From the NCBI GenBank assembly GCA_002839095.1, contig PGXL01000015.1, positions 1-36,203 on the forward strand: a stretch of DNA of 36,203 nt, written 5' to 3'. The translations under genes and the position numbers were made by a program. A model generated the notes under the pieces. It was given only the letters and a program-made list of their open reading frames with translations, had not been told where the DNA came from and did not search any database. Each line of letters begins with the position of its first letter. Position 1 is the first letter of the stretch. Origin of the DNA: Tenericutes bacterium HGW-Tenericutes-2. GTDB taxonomy: Bacteria; Bacillota_I; Bacilli_A; Acholeplasmatales; Acholeplasmataceae. This document shows, piece by piece, positions 33,767-36,203 of this stretch.

Positions 33767-34991
33767 TATAAAACACTTGCTTATCTCTCAAATATTTAAA
33801 TCTATATTGATTATTTTCATGTCAACCATTTTTTTGTTAAATATCGCGTTTTATTTCTTTTCAAATGACCAATTCCAAAAAGAAATAGGAAGACAATTTG
33901 ATGCTTTATATAAAATGACGGCACATCTTTCAAAGGAGGAAAATTTACAAACACTCGAAGTTTACTTAGAGCATTACTCACACACCAACGATGTTATCAT
34001 TCATTTTAAGGATGATGATGGGGTAAGTGTTTTTTCAAATGATGATGAGCATTTACTACAAAGATTTGAAAAAGTATATTATGATGATATTCTTGTTGGT
34101 TATATTGCTGTAAATTTCGAGTCTTCAAGTTTGAGTAAAGATATGCTGTACGGATTCATTGGGTTAAATTTACTATCATTTACTCTTTTCGCATTTGGTG
34201 TTGTAATGTTGTTCAAGTTTCTAAAAAAAGAAAATTCAAAGATAAAAAATGATTTGCTTCATATCGGAGTTGAAGATTCGATTTTTACATACCGTGAAAT
34301 TATGACGATTCATGAAGAATTAATATCCAATCGTGCACAAAGAGATAAGCAGAAAAACACTTATGAAGCACATATAAAAAGTTTAGCACATGACATTAAA
34401 ACACCTTTATCAGTCTTAAAGATCTATGCGGATTCATTGATTAATGATATGCTTGAACCGTCAAAAGAAATACTAAATGAAATGAAAGAAGAAGTTGGCA
34501 AAATTTCGGACTTAATTCCCAAATTTATTGAACAAGATTATAACGAACTTCCATACGTTCAAGATATTTCCATATATATCAGTAAATTTGTAAAAAAATA
34601 TAGAGAAATTTTTGATAGTAAAAAGATAAGTATTGAAACGTATCTGGAATCATTAAAGCTCAATATCTCAGACAAGAATCTAGAACGTTTGATTGAACAT
34701 TTGACGATGAATGCTTTCTATTATTCAAAACATAATTCAACGATAAAGATAATTGTTGATGAACAAACTAGAACTCTTGTGATTGAAGATAATGGCATAG
34801 GTATGTCTAAAGAAACCATTCAAATGATTATGAAAAGTCCTTTTCGTGCGAAAGAAGCAATGATTTTGAATGAAAAGGGAAGTGGTATAGGATACCAAAT
34901 CATTCATGACATAATCAAACATACAGGAGCAAGGATACATATTGAAAGTGAAATAGATCATGGTACGAAAGTATCAGTACATTTTTTATGA
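33759..34991 (+). CDS. Sensor histidine kinase
   Basis: A 410-residue membrane kinase partnered with the preceding regulator. Two transmembrane segments (about residues 12-32 and 130-155) flank an extracellular sensor loop of roughly 95 residues. The HisKA box has phosphorylated H211 in SLAHDIKTPLSVL. The ATP-binding domain has an N-box around ERLIEHLTMNAFYYSK, G1 DNGIGMS and G2 GSGIGYQI. The sensor loop is acidic (FKDDDGVSVFSNDD) with no metal-type Cys/His motif, so the signal is unclear. Confidence 0.92.
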   Translation: MNSIKHLLISQIFKSILIIFMSTIFLLNIAFYFFSNDQFQKEIGRQFDALYKMTAHLSKEENLQTLEVYLEHYSHTNDVIIHFKDDDGVSVFSNDDEHLLQRFEKVYYDDILVGYIAVNFESSSLSKDMLYGFIGLNLLSFTLFAFGVVMLFKFLKKENSKIKNDLLHIGVEDSIFTYREIMTIHEELISNRAQRDKQKNTYEAHIKSLAHDIKTPLSVLKIYADSLINDMLEPSKEILNEMKEEVGKISDLIPKFIEQDYNELPYVQDISIYISKFVKKYREIFDSKKISIETYLESLKLNISDKNLERLIEHLTMNAFYYSKHNSTIKIIVDEQTRTLVIEDNGIGMSKETIQMIMKSPFRAKEAMILNEKGSGIGYQIIHDIIKHTGARIHIESEIDHGTKVSVHFL

Positions 34992-35027
34992 GCAACTCGA
35001 ATAAATATATCATGATGAAGGTGACAT

Positions 35028-35909
35028 ATGAAATTTAATAGATCGATTTTTTATGCTATACTCGCTGCCGTTTTGTATGCACTTAGCACTCCAATTTCAA
35101 AATTATTACTTATCAGTTTATCTCCTGTATATATTGCATCTTTATTGTATCTAGGAGCTGGAATGGGTATGGGCTTGATTGCACTCATAAGAAATAAAAC
35201 TGCTAATAAAGCTTACGAGTCTTTTACTCCAAAAGAATTGCCTTTCATCATTGGAATGATAGTGCTAGATATCGTTGCTCCGATATTCTTAATGATTGGT
35301 TTAAGCACATCGCTTCCCGAAAATGTTGCCTTATTGAATAATTTTGAAATTGTAGCAACCGCACTGTTTGCTGCATTCATTTTTAAAGAAGTTATATCTA
35401 AAAGACTAAGACTAGCAATTATTCTCATTACTCTCGCTAGTTTTATTTTATCTTTCGAAGATATCAATGCATTAAAGTTTTCAACAGGATCATTTTTTGT
35501 CTTACTAGCAGCAATATCATGGGGTTTAGAAAACAATCTAACTAGAAGGTTATCACTCAATGACCCATTAATGGTCGTAGTCATTAAAGGGCTTTTTTCG
35601 GGATTGGGATCATTGATTATTGCGTTAATACTAAATGAGGTTGTTTTAAATATCAACCTAATTGTTGGATCTCTTTTACTTGGTTTTGTTGCATATGGAT
35701 TGAGTATTTTCTTCTATGTTACTGCACAAAGAGAATTAGGTGCAGCTAAAACAAGCGCTTTTTATGCGTTTGCTCCGTTTGTAGGTGCTATAGTATCGCT
35801 TATTATTTTTCTTGAACCTCCAATGATAAATTTCTATTTCGCTATTTTTCTAATGGCTATAGGTTCTTATTATGCATCGACTTCTGGAAAAAAAACTATA
35901 CATGATTAA
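35028..35909 (+). CDS. EamA/DMT-family transporter
   Basis: A 293-residue membrane protein with about ten hydrophobic helices in two homologous halves (first from SIFYAILAAVLYALSTPISKLL, second from FFVLLAAISWGLENNLTRRL). This is the EamA drug/metabolite transporter fold; the substrate cannot be read from the sequence. It starts at ATG 35028 behind GAAGGTGACAT, 36 bases after the kinase, so it may be the output gene of the two-component system. Confidence 0.85.
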   Translation: MKFNRSIFYAILAAVLYALSTPISKLLLISLSPVYIASLLYLGAGMGMGLIALIRNKTANKAYESFTPKELPFIIGMIVLDIVAPIFLMIGLSTSLPENVALLNNFEIVATALFAAFIFKEVISKRLRLAIILITLASFILSFEDINALKFSTGSFFVLLAAISWGLENNLTRRLSLNDPLMVVVIKGLFSGLGSLIIALILNEVVLNINLIVGSLLLGFVAYGLSIFFYVTAQRELGAAKTSAFYAFAPFVGAIVSLIIFLEPPMINFYFAIFLMAIGSYYASTSGKKTIHD

Positions 35910-36203
35910 TCGATGTTCAAAATATGCTGTTTTTATCGATGATTAAAAATAGGTGATAATGTATAATAATGTTATGTTGTATACTCTAATATGAAAATAT
36001 GTTTCCAACGTTGAAAAAGTCTTGTAAATGGGAACATAAAATGGCTAAAAATATGTTTCCGACGCACAATATTCTGCATTTTTGCGAGCAATGGCAGTAA
36101 CTCAACGCAGCTTGTGTGTGAGAACATATTTGCTTAAAAGTGAATGAAAATGGACATTACTTATTGGACAAAAATAATTGAACTGATAAAATGCTTAGTT
36201 AAG
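35910..36203. other. Terminal non-coding stretch with repeated motifs
   Basis: 294 bases with no gene recognised. AAAATATGTTTCC(A/G)ACG occurs twice (35994-36010 and 36048-36064), and shorter inverted relatives (GGGAACATA at 36030, GAGAACATATTTG at 36120) alternate with them. TATAAT at 35962-35967 may be a promoter -10 without a clear -35. Confidence 0.5.
35994..36064. repeat. Direct repeat pair, possible insertion-sequence end or operator array
   Basis: Two 17-base copies differing at one position (A or G before ACG), 54 bases apart. Inverted partial copies lie at 36030 and 36120. Multiple repeats in alternating orientation suggest transposase or regulator binding sites. Confidence 0.4.

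Noticed and set aside
1-36203. tRNA, rRNA or CRISPR arrays
   Set aside because: I looked for tRNA-like clover leaves and regularly spaced repeats and saw none; weak negatives only, since no search tool was used.

Overview
The window reads as a low-GC, AT-rich Firmicutes/Mollicutes-type chromosome segment. UGA is used as an ordinary stop codon and many ribosome binding sites are strong AGGAGG types. The decayed phage genes and a lysis module without an endolysin would fit an Acholeplasma/Izemoplasma/Haloplasma-like or erysipelotrichial host, but the taxon is an inference.

Region 1 (1-5592, + strand) is the late-early part of a siphovirus-type prophage. It holds an HTH small-terminase-like protein, a ParB-domain DNA methyltransferase, three small phage proteins (one with a papain-like Cys/His/Asp pattern), a phage-borne S-adenosylmethionine synthetase, an HNH endonuclease, an ImmA/IrrE-type metallopeptidase with its own promoter, a possible cos region, a small-terminase-like remnant with no start codon, and a 15-codon stub of the large terminase.

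Region 2 (5593-18190) replaces everything that should follow: large terminase body, portal, capsid, tail tube and tape measure. It contains a minus-strand ABC-three-component (ABC-3C) conflict operon (HNH-like protein, middle component, DUF2326-type ATPase) behind a structured leader. A plus-strand set follows: two-TM protein, nucleotidyltransferase, 2234-residue RHS/YD-repeat polymorphic toxin and putative membrane immunity protein. The region ends in repeats that look like an insertion-sequence end.

Region 3 (18191-24147) resumes the phage inside a tail gene. It has a 5'-truncated distal tail protein, tail hub, baseplate/fibre proteins (two with paralogous N-termini), a small protein, a nucleotidyltransferase, two holin-like membrane proteins and a strong terminator. 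A secreted YiiX-like cysteine hydrolase follows.

Region 4 (25242-33050) is a copper-resistance island. CopZ-like chaperone, CopA (CPC-type ATPase) and a second-copy-type Lgt run on +; CopB (CPH-type ATPase), CueP and CsoR run on -. A 21-bp dyad is repeated identically in front of both units and is the probable CsoR operator. Two small membrane/secreted proteins complete the island.

Region 5 (33086-36203) has an OmpR-type response regulator, its histidine kinase, an EamA/DMT transporter, and a terminal non-coding stretch with repeated motifs.

The main story is a gutted prophage whose head and tail-shaft genes were replaced by a defence operon and a polymorphic toxin locus, next to a metal-resistance island.
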